Assembly (NCBI GenBank): GCA_020428115.1
Contig: JAGQNJ010000009.1
Location: 1-18,637, forward strand
Length of the DNA stretch: 18,637 bases
Origin: Candidatus Saccharimonadota bacterium
GTDB lineage: Bacteria > Patescibacteriota > Saccharimonadia > Saccharimonadales > JAGQNJ01
Direction: 5' to 3'
Shown: positions 1-7,908 of the stretch, one piece after another
Layout: the number at the start of each line of letters is the position of its first letter
Numbering within the stretch: the stretch's first letter is position 1
Position numbers and translations under genes: made by a program
The notes under the pieces: generated by a model
What the model was told of the DNA's origin: nothing
Database searches by the model: none
The model's input: the letters and a program-made list of their open reading frames with translations, nothing else

Positions 1-2328
1 AGTGTTTGTAAGGTAGACGATGGTGGCAAAACTGCTGGTGTGGCACGCGATGAAAACGGATGGGTGCAAGTGGTATGTGGTGCGCCAAATGTGCGCGAGG
101 GTTTGCTAGTAGCCTGGATACCTCCTGGAGCCATTGTGCCGAGCACGTATGACACAGAGCAGTTTAAGCTAGAGGTTCGCCCCTTGCGTGGTGTGGATAG
201 TAACGGAATGTTGGCCAGCGGCAAGGAACTGGCGCTTAATGAAGACCACGAAGGGATTCTGGAGGTGGATATTGATTGCAAGCCAGGCACATCATTGATA
301 GAAGCATATGAACTGGACGACTATATTATCGACATCGAGAACAAAATGTTTACACATCGCCCAGATTGCTTTGGGATTTTGGGTGTCGCGCGCGAGATTG
401 CCGGCATACAGCATATACAGTTCACATCACCAGAGTGGTACAAGAAAGCACTTGCGTACACACCAATGGTCAAAAAGCTCAAGCTTAACGTCACTAACGA
501 TATACCTGAGCTTGTTCCACGATTTATGATGGTGCCGATCAGCGGCGTTAAGGTTGCACCCTCGCCAACCTACATCCAGAGCTATCTTAATCGCGTCGGT
601 ATAAACCCGATCAATAACATTGTAGATATCACTAACTATGTGATGTATGTCACAGGCCAGCCTCTCCATGCCTTTGACTATGACAAAGTTGCTGCGCAGG
701 ACAATAGCGACACAGCAACTATTGTTGTACGCAAACCCAAAAAGGGCGAGAAGATCACGCTCATCAAAGGTCGAACTATTGAACCCGGCAAAGACACTAT
801 CATGATTGCAAGCAAAGATCGCTTGCTGGCTGTTGGCGGGGTAATGGGTGGAGCAGATACAGAGATTGATACCGATACAACCAACATCATATTAGAGTGT
901 GCCACCTTTGATATGTACAACATTCGACGTACCTCGATGGCGCACGGCCTCTTTACCGATGCAGTCACGCGGTTTAACAAAGGCCAGAGCCCGCTGCAAA
1001 ACGACAAGGTGCTCGCCTATGCTGGCCGGTTAATGTGTGATCTGGGTGGTGGCGAATTTGCTGGTGACGTGCATGATATCAATACCAAAAAGTTTAAAGA
1101 GCCGACCGTTGAGCTAACAGCAAACTTTGTCAGTGAGCGTCTGGGTGAGAAGCTGGCAATTACTGACATGGCCAAGATGCTCGAAAATGTAGAATTTGAA
1201 GCAAGACATCGTGGCGATAAACTGTCCGTTACGCCACCATTTTGGCGAACAGATATAGAGATACCAGAGGATGTGGTCGAAGAAGTGGGCCGGCTGTACG
1301 GCTATGACCACTTGCCACAGGACCTACCTCAGCGAAGCGTCACGCCTGCCCAAAAAGATTCGCTGCTCGAATGCAAAGCTACGGTGCGTGATATTTTGTC
1401 TGCGGCGGGTGCCAACGAAGTTTTGACATACAGTTTTGTGCATGGTGATTTGATAGATAAAGTTGGCCAAGATCGCAAGAATGCCTTCCAGATTAGCAAT
1501 GCGCTGAGCCCAGATTTGCAGTACTACCGACTGAGTCTATTGCCGAGCTTGCTTGATAAGGTTCATGCCAACATCAGAGCGGGACATAGTGAATTTGCAA
1601 TTTTTGAGATGAACCCTGTGCATGGCAAGGATCTGATTGGCAAAGACAAATTGCCGATAGAAGATTATCGACTGGCTCTTGTATTTGCTGCAGATGAAAA
1701 GGCGACTAGTGCTAATTATAAAGGCGCACCATACTATCAGGCTCGTGCCTTTGCCGATCAGCTACTCGAGGAACTTGGCATTGTAGCAACATACGAATCG
1801 GCAGCAAACCACAATCCTAAACAGCCTATAAGCAAGGCGGCGATCGCGCCATTCGAGAAGGATCGCACCGCGATCGTGCGAGCAGCAACTGGTGAATTTA
1901 TCGGTGAGCTGGGTGAGTTTAGGAGTATTGTGCACAAGCGCCTTAAACTGCCAAAGTTTGTGGCTGGGTTTGAGCTTGATCTCAGGCAGCTACTAGCGCT
2001 GGCAAAGCCACGTGCCTATCAGCCACTATCACGTTTCCCGTCCACCGAGCAAGACATTAGCTTTAAGCTTCCTGATTCTGTGAGCTATCAGAAGTTATTT
2101 GAACTTGTATACACTGAGTTGGTTTTGGCGCAGCAGGAACATGGCTATGATGCAGCACTGAGGCCGGTGGACATATATCAGCCATCAGATGATCATGTAC
2201 ACAAACACATTACACTGCGTATCAAGTTGACGCATGATGCACGAACCCTTACCAGAGCTGAAGTCACCAAGCTTCTCGATGCAATTACAGTTACAGCGCA
2301 AACAAAACTTGAGGCGGTGCGTTTGTAG
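1..2328 (+). CDS. pheT: Phenylalanine--tRNA ligase beta subunit, 5' end missing
   Basis: The beta subunit of the heterotetrameric cytoplasmic enzyme that charges tRNA-Phe. The frame is open to the first base of the window, so the gene starts upstream; 775 residues are visible and roughly the first 40 are missing. Domains in order: an EMAP-II-like tRNA-binding domain (QVVCGAPNV, then RGVDSNGMLASGKEL, about residues 1-100), the B3/4 editing domain with the family hallmark GQPLHAFD at about 219-226, the B5 domain (PPFWRTDIEIPEDVVEEVGR), the catalytic-like core (LSPDLQYYRLSLLPSLL), and a C-terminal FDX-ACB anticodon-binding domain beginning at LSRFPSTEQDISF. pheS is expected just upstream. The GTG at position 40 is an internal valine codon, not a start, because the conserved domain continues on its 5' side. 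No terminator is visible after the stop. Confidence 0.97.
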   Translation, partial: SVCKVDDGGKTAGVARDENGWVQVVCGAPNVREGLLVAWIPPGAIVPSTYDTEQFKLEVRPLRGVDSNGMLASGKELALNEDHEGILEVDIDCKPGTSLIEAYELDDYIIDIENKMFTHRPDCFGILGVAREIAGIQHIQFTSPEWYKKALAYTPMVKKLKLNVTNDIPELVPRFMMVPISGVKVAPSPTYIQSYLNRVGINPINNIVDITNYVMYVTGQPLHAFDYDKVAAQDNSDTATIVVRKPKKGEKITLIKGRTIEPGKDTIMIASKDRLLAVGGVMGGADTEIDTDTTNIILECATFDMYNIRRTSMAHGLFTDAVTRFNKGQSPLQNDKVLAYAGRLMCDLGGGEFAGDVHDINTKKFKEPTVELTANFVSERLGEKLAITDMAKMLENVEFEARHRGDKLSVTPPFWRTDIEIPEDVVEEVGRLYGYDHLPQDLPQRSVTPAQKDSLLECKATVRDILSAAGANEVLTYSFVHGDLIDKVGQDRKNAFQISNALSPDLQYYRLSLLPSLLDKVHANIRAGHSEFAIFEMNPVHGKDLIGKDKLPIEDYRLALVFAADEKATSANYKGAPYYQARAFADQLLEELGIVATYESAANHNPKQPISKAAIAPFEKDRTAIVRAATGEFIGELGEFRSIVHKRLKLPKFVAGFELDLRQLLALAKPRAYQPLSRFPSTEQDISFKLPDSVSYQKLFELVYTELVLAQQEHGYDAALRPVDIYQPSDDHVHKHITLRIKLTHDARTLTRAEVTKLLDAITVTAQTKLEAVRL

Positions 2329-2349
2329 CACCAAGCACGAGCATTATAT

Positions 2350-2378
2350 TAGACGTCTTGATTAATTCTTGCTAGACT
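2350..2378 (+). promoter_or_regulatory. Putative sigma70-like promoter for the 2407 gene
   Basis: A TAGACG -35-like box (2350-2355), a 17-base spacer and a TAGACT -10 box (2373-2378) preceded by TGC, an extended -10. Predicted transcription start is near 2385, about 22 bases before the ATG at 2407. It lies in the 78-base gap after pheT. The -35 match is only moderate. Confidence 0.4.
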
Positions 2379-2406
2379 AGATCCAGAAATAAGCGAGGAA
2401 TCGGGT

Positions 2407-3081
2407 ATGAGAATCACAAGTATAAAAACCAATCAACGGGGCTTAGCACCACTGTTTATTGTATTAATTGTTGTAGCAGTACTAGCCGTCGGTGGCGTTG
2501 GCTATTACGTCTATCAGCAGTCACAGAACAATGAGACAGAAACGGTTACCGTAGAAACAACCGAAGGCACTGCTGATATCGATGTGCTTGTTGGTGATAA
2601 CGCACCATTTGTTGCTACTGTTTCAGGTACGCGAGATGGACAGACGTATAATGCAACTTTAGAGTCAAATGGAGAGGGAGTTACACAGTTTACTTCGACA
2701 GTAGATGGGCAACAGATACGAGCAATCTATACCAAAGATGCGTTCTATTCATGTACAGGCGACCAGTGCTATGTTATGCCACTTGATGGCGCAACACAGC
2801 AAAGCTTCGATCCAAGTCAGTATGAGTATACAGCAGAGGATGTAGCAGCATGGAAGAGTACATCGACCTATGCAGGTCAACAGAGTTGTGCAGGTGGCAC
2901 ATGTGATGTCTGGCAAGTCAATGATTCAACAGACGGTACTACAAGTAAGATATTCATCAATACCAGCACTCGCCGTATTGCACAGGTTGAAGTAACAACA
3001 CCAGAAGGCACAAGCTCGATCACTTACGAGTACAAGCCAGTGACTATTGCGATCCCAACGAACGCACAGCAGCTTAATTAG
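2407..3081 (+). CDS. Membrane-anchored extracytoplasmic protein with two CxxxxC loops, unknown function
   Basis: A 224-residue protein with a short basic N-terminus, one hydrophobic segment at about residues 14-33 (LAPLFIVLIVVAVLAVGG) and an outer part rich in Thr, Ser, Asp and Gln. There is no lipobox, so the segment should stay as an uncleaved anchor with the rest outside the cell. Two near-identical cysteine loops are present, SCTGDQC (C116, C121) and SCAGGTC (C161, C166), plausible disulfides in an exported protein. A GAGG ribosome site lies about 9 bases before the ATG. I do not recognise the family. The anchor resembles those of many CPR surface proteins; it is not a type IV pilin signal because no GFxxxE motif is present. 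Confidence 0.85.
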   Translation: MRITSIKTNQRGLAPLFIVLIVVAVLAVGGVGYYVYQQSQNNETETVTVETTEGTADIDVLVGDNAPFVATVSGTRDGQTYNATLESNGEGVTQFTSTVDGQQIRAIYTKDAFYSCTGDQCYVMPLDGATQQSFDPSQYEYTAEDVAAWKSTSTYAGQQSCAGGTCDVWQVNDSTDGTTSKIFINTSTRRIAQVEVTTPEGTSSITYEYKPVTIAIPTNAQQLN

Positions 3082-3110
3082 TTGTCATCACATTCTGTAA
3101 GGTGTAGTGT
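3082..3110 (+). promoter_or_regulatory. Putative promoter for the 3120 gene
   Basis: TTGTCA (3082-3087), a 17-base spacer and TAGTGT (3105-3110). The predicted start is near 3117, only about 3 bases before the ATG at 3120. An AGGA at 3111-3114 could instead serve as a ribosome site on a read-through transcript from upstream. Confidence 0.4.
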
Positions 3111-3119
3111 AGGAACACT

Positions 3120-3770
3120 ATGGAGTATGTACCGCATCCACCCAATTTTGATGAAATATTGGGACAGGGCGGGGCAACAGCACTGCTGAATGATGTCAGG
3201 AATTTTCAAGCGGGCAGCGATGCGTCCGTGCGGCGATACGTTGCCACGTATACAGACATATACAGTAGCCAAGAGGTGCTTCGTCGCTCACTTGAGACTG
3301 TTGTTAGCAAAGTTGTAAGTCCGAAATTATTCGAAGAGTGTCTTACGGAAGTGGAGAGAAGCTTCAGTAGTGGCATGGTGCTTGGCCTGCGTGCTGGAGA
3401 ATTAGCATTGAGCAAGACGCTATTCGACGTATTGAGCTCTTCTCTGCAAAATCCGCCGATCGCTACACATAAGCCAAACGACGAGCCGATTTTTACAGGC
3501 GCAGTGGAGGTCATCAAAACTGCGAGAAGTGGGTACCAGAAAGCTCATGCATATCATGAAGCAATGAGTTCCCTTGGATGGGATTTGGAGTTTGTCGATG
3601 AGATAAGTCGTGAGCACTTTGAGTTTGGATTTGGCTATGTATTTAGCTCAATTGTCGAGCTTGCCCGCCAAGAGTGCATGGTTACTTTGTTGCTGCCGGT
3701 GGAAGATGCTCAGTGGGAAGCGTTTGCTACTGACCCAATGGGGTATAGGAGCGAACCAGGCCGTAGCTAA
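3120..3770 (+). CDS. Hypothetical soluble protein, no family recognised
   Basis: A 216-residue protein with no signal peptide and no clear membrane segment. It looks largely helical, with a hydrophobic stretch at about 180-203 (FGFGYVFSSIVELARQECM) that is probably a buried helix. Cys residues are few and no catalytic motif stands out. It starts at an ATG with AGGA six bases upstream, 38 bases after the previous stop, and ends 34 bases before the stop of a convergent gene. Composition matches its neighbours and the reading frame is long and uninterrupted, so it is likely real, but its role is unknown. Confidence 0.7.
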   Translation: MEYVPHPPNFDEILGQGGATALLNDVRNFQAGSDASVRRYVATYTDIYSSQEVLRRSLETVVSKVVSPKLFEECLTEVERSFSSGMVLGLRAGELALSKTLFDVLSSSLQNPPIATHKPNDEPIFTGAVEVIKTARSGYQKAHAYHEAMSSLGWDLEFVDEISREHFEFGFGYVFSSIVELARQECMVTLLLPVEDAQWEAFATDPMGYRSEPGRS

Positions 3771-3804
3771 CGCCTACCTGTGTCTTACTCTGTTGTATTT
3801 GTCA

Positions 3805-4461
3805 TTAGAACTGCAGGCTGGCAAGGACACTTTTAGCTTCGTGGAATAGCTGTGAGTTATCAAACTGTTCCTGTGTCATGCTGGGGCGCTCAGTCTCACG
3901 ACAGTTAAACCGTCCCCATACTTGTAAGCGGCGACCAGAATCACTTGTAATCTGATCGGTGAACACGTTGGCGCCAACTTCGGGTGCAACGTCAGTTAAG
4001 CCAAATTGGTAATCGTTGGGGTATTTAGTGCGTTTGAATGTAACAAGGTACAAACCATCTTTGATACCTTCTGTTTTGAATGGTTCGACGGCTACGACCT
4101 GGATATCGGGAATGCTCAGATCTGATTTATCATCTGCAGCATAGTCGTCCATGTTCATGCACATATAGAATCCATTTAGGTCTTGGCCACTCTCGAGTGT
4201 GATGACCTGGAAGTCGGCAGTGTTAGCTTCGCCCTCGGCTACGATCCAGCTCGAAGGATACCGAAGCTTCAGATTAGGGTTGAACTCCGAGGTGTAGCTG
4301 TCAAAGCTGACATCATCAGTTGCCTTGTAGGCTTGGGGTATTGATGTGTCGGCATCTTGTGATACCTGTGTATCGTTTGAACTATCGCCACGCAGTAGGA
4401 ACCACCAGACCCCAGCAGCAACAGCCAGGACAACTAAACCAATAATCAGTAATTTTTTCAT
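3805..4461 (-). CDS. Anchored extracytoplasmic protein with a PsbP-like domain
   Basis: A 218-residue protein: one membrane anchor at about residues 4-23 (LLIIGLVVLAVAAGVWWFLL), an acidic Ser/Asp/Thr linker, then a folded outer domain. The stretch LKLRYPSSWIVAEGE followed by beta-strand-like sequence and the C-terminal helix ending SVLASLQF match the PsbP/Mog1-like fold seen in anchored proteins of many CPR bacteria; ligand and role are unknown. The protein encoded at 7045-7842 has the same plan, with YPKSWIVSE and EILKSLQIK at the matching places, so the two look paralogous. The ATG at 4461 is chosen over in-frame codons upstream because AAAGGAGAG sits 7-10 bases before it and the anchor begins immediately after it. 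Confidence 0.85.
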   Translation of the reverse strand: MKKLLIIGLVVLAVAAGVWWFLLRGDSSNDTQVSQDADTSIPQAYKATDDVSFDSYTSEFNPNLKLRYPSSWIVAEGEANTADFQVITLESGQDLNGFYMCMNMDDYAADDKSDLSIPDIQVVAVEPFKTEGIKDGLYLVTFKRTKYPNDYQFGLTDVAPEVGANVFTDQITSDSGRRLQVWGRFNCRETERPSMTQEQFDNSQLFHEAKSVLASLQF

Positions 4462-4487
4462 AGATAGCCTCTCCTTTTTGTGCAATT

Positions 4488-4496
4488 ATCATATCA
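4488..4496 (-). promoter_or_regulatory. Extended -10 promoter of the 4461 gene
   Basis: On the minus strand this reads TGATATGAT, an extended -10 (TGn plus TATGAT). The transcript should start near 4481, about 20 bases before the ATG, which leaves room for the AAAGGAGAG ribosome site. No good -35 box is visible. The same nine bases occur at 9234-9242 on the plus strand in front of the Nudix gene. Confidence 0.5.
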
Positions 4497-4502
4497 CAGA
4501 AG

Positions 4503-4514
4503 CGTACGAGTACG
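4503..4514. repeat. Short inverted repeat CGTAC-GA-GTACG near the -35 region
   Basis: Two 5-base arms separated by two bases, lying just upstream of the minus-strand extended -10 at 4488-4496 and overlapping where its -35 box would be. The position suits a repressor or activator operator, but a repeat this short can arise by chance. Confidence 0.3.
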
Positions 4515-4554
4515 TATCTATGAGGGTATTATCCTTTGGCGCTCGAAGCAGTTA

Positions 4555-5691
4555 TTATTTCTGGATTGATGCTTGGTACAGCTTGTCTAGGGCTGTAAAT
4601 TCTTGACTCTCTACGGCGCTCTTGATAGCGATATTGACAGCATCGATCTTTTCGTTAATTTTCTTGGAGTCAAAGATACTGTATGATTCGGAGACTTTGA
4701 CACTTGCGCCGCCTTGATCACCTGCGTTTATTGCTGCTTCGATGGCTGCACGATTTTCTTCCCACGCCTTGAGCATTGTGTCGTATGTATCGTAAAGTGC
4801 CTTAACCTCTTGCGTTTTAAAGGTAGTATTAGCAATCTGTTGGCGTAGTTCAGTAGCTTTGGTTTTTTGAGCTGCTGCGCGCGCGGCAACCGTGCTTGCG
4901 GGATCTCCATATGGACGAATAGGTGTATTGGTATCAGAGTCCAGCAGATCCTTGATACCAACGGTTATGTCGACACCGGCTGCAGCATCATCGATGAAAT
5001 TCTGCATGAGGGTCGCAGCCGAGCTTGCGCTGGCACCAAATGCGATGCCCGCAGCTTTTACATTGCCATCAACTGGCCAGCGACCATTTACTAAGTTCGA
5101 AAAGTTAGTGGCGGATGTTGTAGTAGTAGTTATGCTTTGCTTTGCGAGGTCAGACTTGCTTGTGAAGTTGGCTTTGCTTGCAGCGGTATAGTACAAAGCG
5201 GCGTAGAGTGCATCGCTCGTATTAATCTCTGCCCCTGATTCATCTGAGTACACATCGTAGTAACTTCGAAGAATAGACCGAGTGTTATCTGACTTAAGTC
5301 TAAAGAAACCGTAGGTTAGCAGAATAAGTACAGCTAGGACAATTCCCAGAATGATGATCAAACGCTTATGCGCCTGGAAGAAGGAGTTACCATTTGTGTT
5401 GGTTGCCGGAGAGGGAGGTGTCGGCATGCTAGTGGGCGTAGGCATTGACGGGTTCTGAGGCTGAGGCTGGTGAGGTGTCGTAACCTGTGCAGGTGTCGGC
5501 TGGAACCACTGGTTTGGTTGGTTTGGTGTAACTGTTTGTGCTGGCGTTGTAGTACCTGGCACTTGCTGCTCGGTGGGCACGTTTTGGGGCTGCGGTGATA
5601 TGCTTTGTGGTTGCTGTAGCGGTTGCTCGGGTGGCTGATTAGGTAACGGTTGGCTAGGATTTGTTTGATCGAACTGTTGATTAGGATTCAT
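4555..5691 (-). CDS. Pro/Gln-rich single-pass membrane protein, unknown function
   Basis: A 378-residue protein. Residues 1 to about 105 are low-complexity Pro, Gln, Asn and Thr (repeated QP, NP and PTP units) and should face the cytoplasm. A basic stop-transfer signal (HKR) precedes one membrane segment at about 110-130 (LIIILGIVLAVLILLTYGFF), and about 245 residues outside the cell follow, rich in Ala, Thr, Ser and Lys and mostly helical, with coiled-coil-like patches near 290-330. No enzyme motif is visible. Proteins with a disordered Pro/Gln-rich tail before a single anchor are common in Saccharibacteria-like genomes. The next minus-strand gene begins 93 bases downstream with its own promoter. 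The disordered tail makes homology searches unreliable. Confidence 0.85.
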   Translation of the reverse strand: MNPNQQFDQTNPSQPLPNQPPEQPLQQPQSISPQPQNVPTEQQVPGTTTPAQTVTPNQPNQWFQPTPAQVTTPHQPQPQNPSMPTPTSMPTPPSPATNTNGNSFFQAHKRLIIILGIVLAVLILLTYGFFRLKSDNTRSILRSYYDVYSDESGAEINTSDALYAALYYTAASKANFTSKSDLAKQSITTTTTSATNFSNLVNGRWPVDGNVKAAGIAFGASASSAATLMQNFIDDAAAGVDITVGIKDLLDSDTNTPIRPYGDPASTVAARAAAQKTKATELRQQIANTTFKTQEVKALYDTYDTMLKAWEENRAAIEAAINAGDQGGASVKVSESYSIFDSKKINEKIDAVNIAIKSAVESQEFTALDKLYQASIQK

Positions 5692-5716
5692 AGTATGTCC
5701 ATGAGTTAATTATTTA

Positions 5717-5726
5717 AGTATAAGCA
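5717..5726 (-). promoter_or_regulatory. Possible -10 region for the 5691 gene
   Basis: The minus strand reads TGCTTATACT, containing TATACT about 25 bases before the ATG at 5691. No well-spaced -35 box is seen. The ribosome site is weak (GGA about 10 bases before the ATG). It lies in the 112-base gap shared with the divergent gene at 5804. Confidence 0.35.
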
Positions 5727-5790
5727 TAACTATATTTAGGTAGTTGGGCAAGTTTCTCCGTGTAGACCTGTATTGTGAGGGCGAATACGG

Positions 5791-5796
5791 TACACT
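5791..5796 (+). promoter_or_regulatory. Possible -10 box giving a near-leaderless start
   Basis: TACACT ends seven bases before the ATG at 5804, so the transcript would begin within about one base of the start codon. No convincing -35 box is seen and no correctly spaced Shine-Dalgarno precedes the ATG. Confidence 0.35.
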
Positions 5797-5803
5797 ATTA
5801 GGT

Positions 5804-6439
5804 ATGCTTTTGCAGATTATGCCGTATGCATTTGGCGCAGCCGTGAGCCCGTTACTGTTGGTAACTTCTATCTTGATACTAAGTCAGCCCAAGCGACCAA
5901 AACAACAATGTTTTGTGTTTTCGCTCGGGGCTTTGGCGACAATCACCACGATTGCCTTGTTATTGTTCTTTGTCATGCATGTCCGCGCGCAAGCAAGTGA
6001 CCCGACGATGACTGCCGATATTATCCACATTGTCGCGGGTATTGCACTGCTTGCTCTGGCAGCTCACAGCTGGCATAAGGGGAGCGCTGCAAACAAGTCG
6101 GCACGTGTTAGTGACCATGCCAGCTACCTGAAGGCATTTCTGCTTGGCGCCGCACTCATGCTTAGTAATTTCACAACCATTATTATGTTTATACCAGCTG
6201 GTGTAGAGCTACAGACAGCGGGCGATGCAGTACGCAGTGCTGGCCTGGTGCTCATGGTGCTGTTTGCCATGTTGCCGATATGGCTCCCATTGTTGCTGCT
6301 AACCGCCATGGGTAAGCGCGGAGAAAAACTCCTTGGGGCTTTGTCCAGGTTTATGGCCAAGCACGGACACGAAGTTACGGCTGGGTTTGTTGGTCTTATT
6401 GGTTTGTATGTCTTATTACGTGGGATCCTTGGCCTATGA
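5804..6439 (+). CDS. GAP/Sap-family (LysE-like) multi-pass membrane protein
   Basis: A 211-residue integral membrane protein with about six hydrophobic segments. Its opening, MLLQIMPYAFGAAVSPLLL, and the later LSNFTTIIMFIPAG and LPIWLPLLLLTAMG match the GAP family (Sap, sulfolipid-1-addressing protein) within the LysE-type exporter superfamily. Actinobacterial members help place surface glycolipids; the substrate here is unknown. The start at 5804 is chosen because the family begins at this point; an in-frame codon 60 bases upstream would add a charged tail not seen in the family. Its stop overlaps the next start as ATGA, so it is translationally coupled to the TMEM175-like gene. Confidence 0.8.
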   Translation: MLLQIMPYAFGAAVSPLLLVTSILILSQPKRPKQQCFVFSLGALATITTIALLLFFVMHVRAQASDPTMTADIIHIVAGIALLALAAHSWHKGSAANKSARVSDHASYLKAFLLGAALMLSNFTTIIMFIPAGVELQTAGDAVRSAGLVLMVLFAMLPIWLPLLLLTAMGKRGEKLLGALSRFMAKHGHEVTAGFVGLIGLYVLLRGILGL

Positions 6440-7044
6440 GCAGCGATAGACAATCCTTCTCCACTCGTCGCCTCGAGGCGCTAACTGACGGGGTATTTGC
6501 AATCGCAATGACGCTACTGGTGCTGGATCTCAATGTCGCTGAACTGGGCAATGCTGCGAGTAATCAAGAGCTGTGGCATGCGTTGACGGGGATGTCCTCA
6601 AACCTCGTCAGCTTTGTGGTGAGTTTTTTGTTGCTTGGTAGCATGTGGGCTGTTCATGTTCGGCAGTTTGAGCATATTCAGGAGGCAGATAGGCGCCTGA
6701 CAGCCATCAATACACTACGATTACTTATTGTTGTGCTTATTCCTTTTACAACGAGTCTGGCGGGAACGTATTCTGGCCTTTTACTTGGCGAAGTACTGTT
6801 TCCTATAAACTTTTTGACACTCGCAATTGTGAGTTGGTGGCAGTGGCAGTATGCAGCCAAACATTTGCGCAACGATATGAGTGCACAGGCGCGACACAAG
6901 GCCGTTCTGAGAAATTCAGCAGTCGTAATTATTGCTACTTTGGTAGTAGTATTTGCCATCTTTGTTGGCGAGTACGCATTTCTACTTTTTGCAGCTACGC
7001 CACTGGCAATAGGGCTTCTTGAGAAAATGACTCGCCCTCAATGA
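6436..7044 (+). CDS. TMEM175-like (DUF1211) membrane protein, possible potassium channel
   Basis: A 202-residue protein with about six membrane segments. RRLEALTDGVFAIAMTLLVL at residues 11-30 is the first-helix signature of TMEM175/DUF1211 proteins (R, E, then (F/S/T)DG, then a hydrophobic pore-lining helix). FLLLGSMWAVHVRQFEHI with the following IN and IPFTTSLAG fit the second and third helices; the usual His-His after Trp is HV here. Bacterial homologues are potassium-permeable leak channels built from several copies of a six-helix unit. The start overlaps the previous stop by four bases (ATGA). Its stop codon touches the stop of the convergent gene with no base between. Family is quite sure, ion selectivity is inferred. 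Confidence 0.85.
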   Translation: MSSDRQSFSTRRLEALTDGVFAIAMTLLVLDLNVAELGNAASNQELWHALTGMSSNLVSFVVSFLLLGSMWAVHVRQFEHIQEADRRLTAINTLRLLIVVLIPFTTSLAGTYSGLLLGEVLFPINFLTLAIVSWWQWQYAAKHLRNDMSAQARHKAVLRNSAVVIIATLVVVFAIFVGEYAFLLFAATPLAIGLLEKMTRPQ

Positions 7045-7842
7045 TTACTTGATCTGTAATGACTTCAGAATCTCAACAGCTTGTTGATAGGCAATTGTTT
7101 GCTGGAAGGTTTCTGGTGACATCTGGTACGCTGCGAGATCGTCAGTAAGTGCCTTGCCCGAGTAACCACCGGCAATGATATAGGTCTCAGGCTCCTTGCC
7201 ATAATCTGGTCCAAGCGTATCGCCCTTTTGTAGTTCGTAGTTGCCGGCAATCAAGAAAAAGGCAAAATTTGTATCTGTATTTTCGCCAAAGAAGGACAGA
7301 TTGGTCTCTGTGCGCTGGTCTGGTAGTGGCTCGCTGTATACCAGCTTCTGGCTTGGCAAAATCGCAACACCAGTGCCAATATATTTACGATCTTGCTCCC
7401 TTGCGCCTTTGCGAATATATATCTTGAAGTTACCCTGAACGACACCATTATTCTGGGTCTCAAAGCTAAACTCAGGCGAGCTTATGAGTACGCCTCCATT
7501 TGCTTCGGATACTATCCATGACTTAGGATATTTAAAGCTAATACGCAAGGTATTGCTTGTGTAGGTCTCTGTCAGCTCAGATGCGGGCACGTCACTTGTT
7601 CCGTTGCTCGAGTTTTGAGTAGACGGAGTATTTGTATTGCTAGTGTTTGCTGTATTCGTTGATGATTTGTTGAGCACAAACTTCCATATACCAAAGCCCG
7701 TAGCGCCGATAAGTACGAGGCTCCCGACTATAATAAAGGCAAGCTTGAGTCCTCGTTTCTTGGGTTTGGCATGGGGATGTTTGGGATACGCGTCTTCTGG
7801 TAGATCAAGTGGTCCGCCTAGTGGTGAATCTTGGCTTGTCAT
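7045..7842 (-). CDS. Anchored extracytoplasmic protein with a PsbP-like domain, paralogue of the 3805-4461 product
   Basis: A 265-residue protein. A Pro/Lys-rich cytoplasmic tail of about 30 residues precedes one membrane segment at about 33-53 (LAFIIVGSLVLIGATGFGIW), then a Ser/Thr/Asn-rich linker and an outer domain opening with LRISFKYPKSWIVSE and ending EILKSLQIK. This is the same layout and the same marker motifs as the protein at 3805-4461, except that this one has a longer inner tail. The conserved YPxSWxVxE is typical of PsbP-like domains in CPR surface proteins. GGGAG lies about 8 bases before the ATG. Function unknown; exposure on the cell surface is inferred from topology. Confidence 0.85.
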   Translation of the reverse strand: MTSQDSPLGGPLDLPEDAYPKHPHAKPKKRGLKLAFIIVGSLVLIGATGFGIWKFVLNKSSTNTANTSNTNTPSTQNSSNGTSDVPASELTETYTSNTLRISFKYPKSWIVSEANGGVLISSPEFSFETQNNGVVQGNFKIYIRKGAREQDRKYIGTGVAILPSQKLVYSEPLPDQRTETNLSFFGENTDTNFAFFLIAGNYELQKGDTLGPDYGKEPETYIIAGGYSGKALTDDLAAYQMSPETFQQTIAYQQAVEILKSLQIK

Positions 7843-7869
7843 GCTCGCGCTCCCGTTTAGCTATCTAAC

Positions 7870-7898
7870 ATTATGCTACTGGTTGTTAGATTGTGCAA
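7870..7898 (-). promoter_or_regulatory. Sigma70-like promoter of the 7842 gene
   Basis: The minus strand reads TTGCAC, a 17-base spacer, then CATAAT. The transcript should start near 7863, about 21 bases before the ATG, leaving the GGGAG ribosome site in the leader. It sits immediately after the stop codon of the upstream minus-strand gene. Confidence 0.6.
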
Positions 7899-7908
7899 AT
7901 TGGATGCG

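Noticed and set aside
40..42. GTG at position 40 as the pheT start
   Set aside because: The frame is open to base 1 and conserved tRNA-binding-domain sequence continues upstream of the GTG, so it is an internal codon.
2440..2510. Type IV pilin signal in the 2407 product
   Set aside because: The anchor follows a Gly, but there is no glutamate at the fifth position and no GFTLIE-like pattern.
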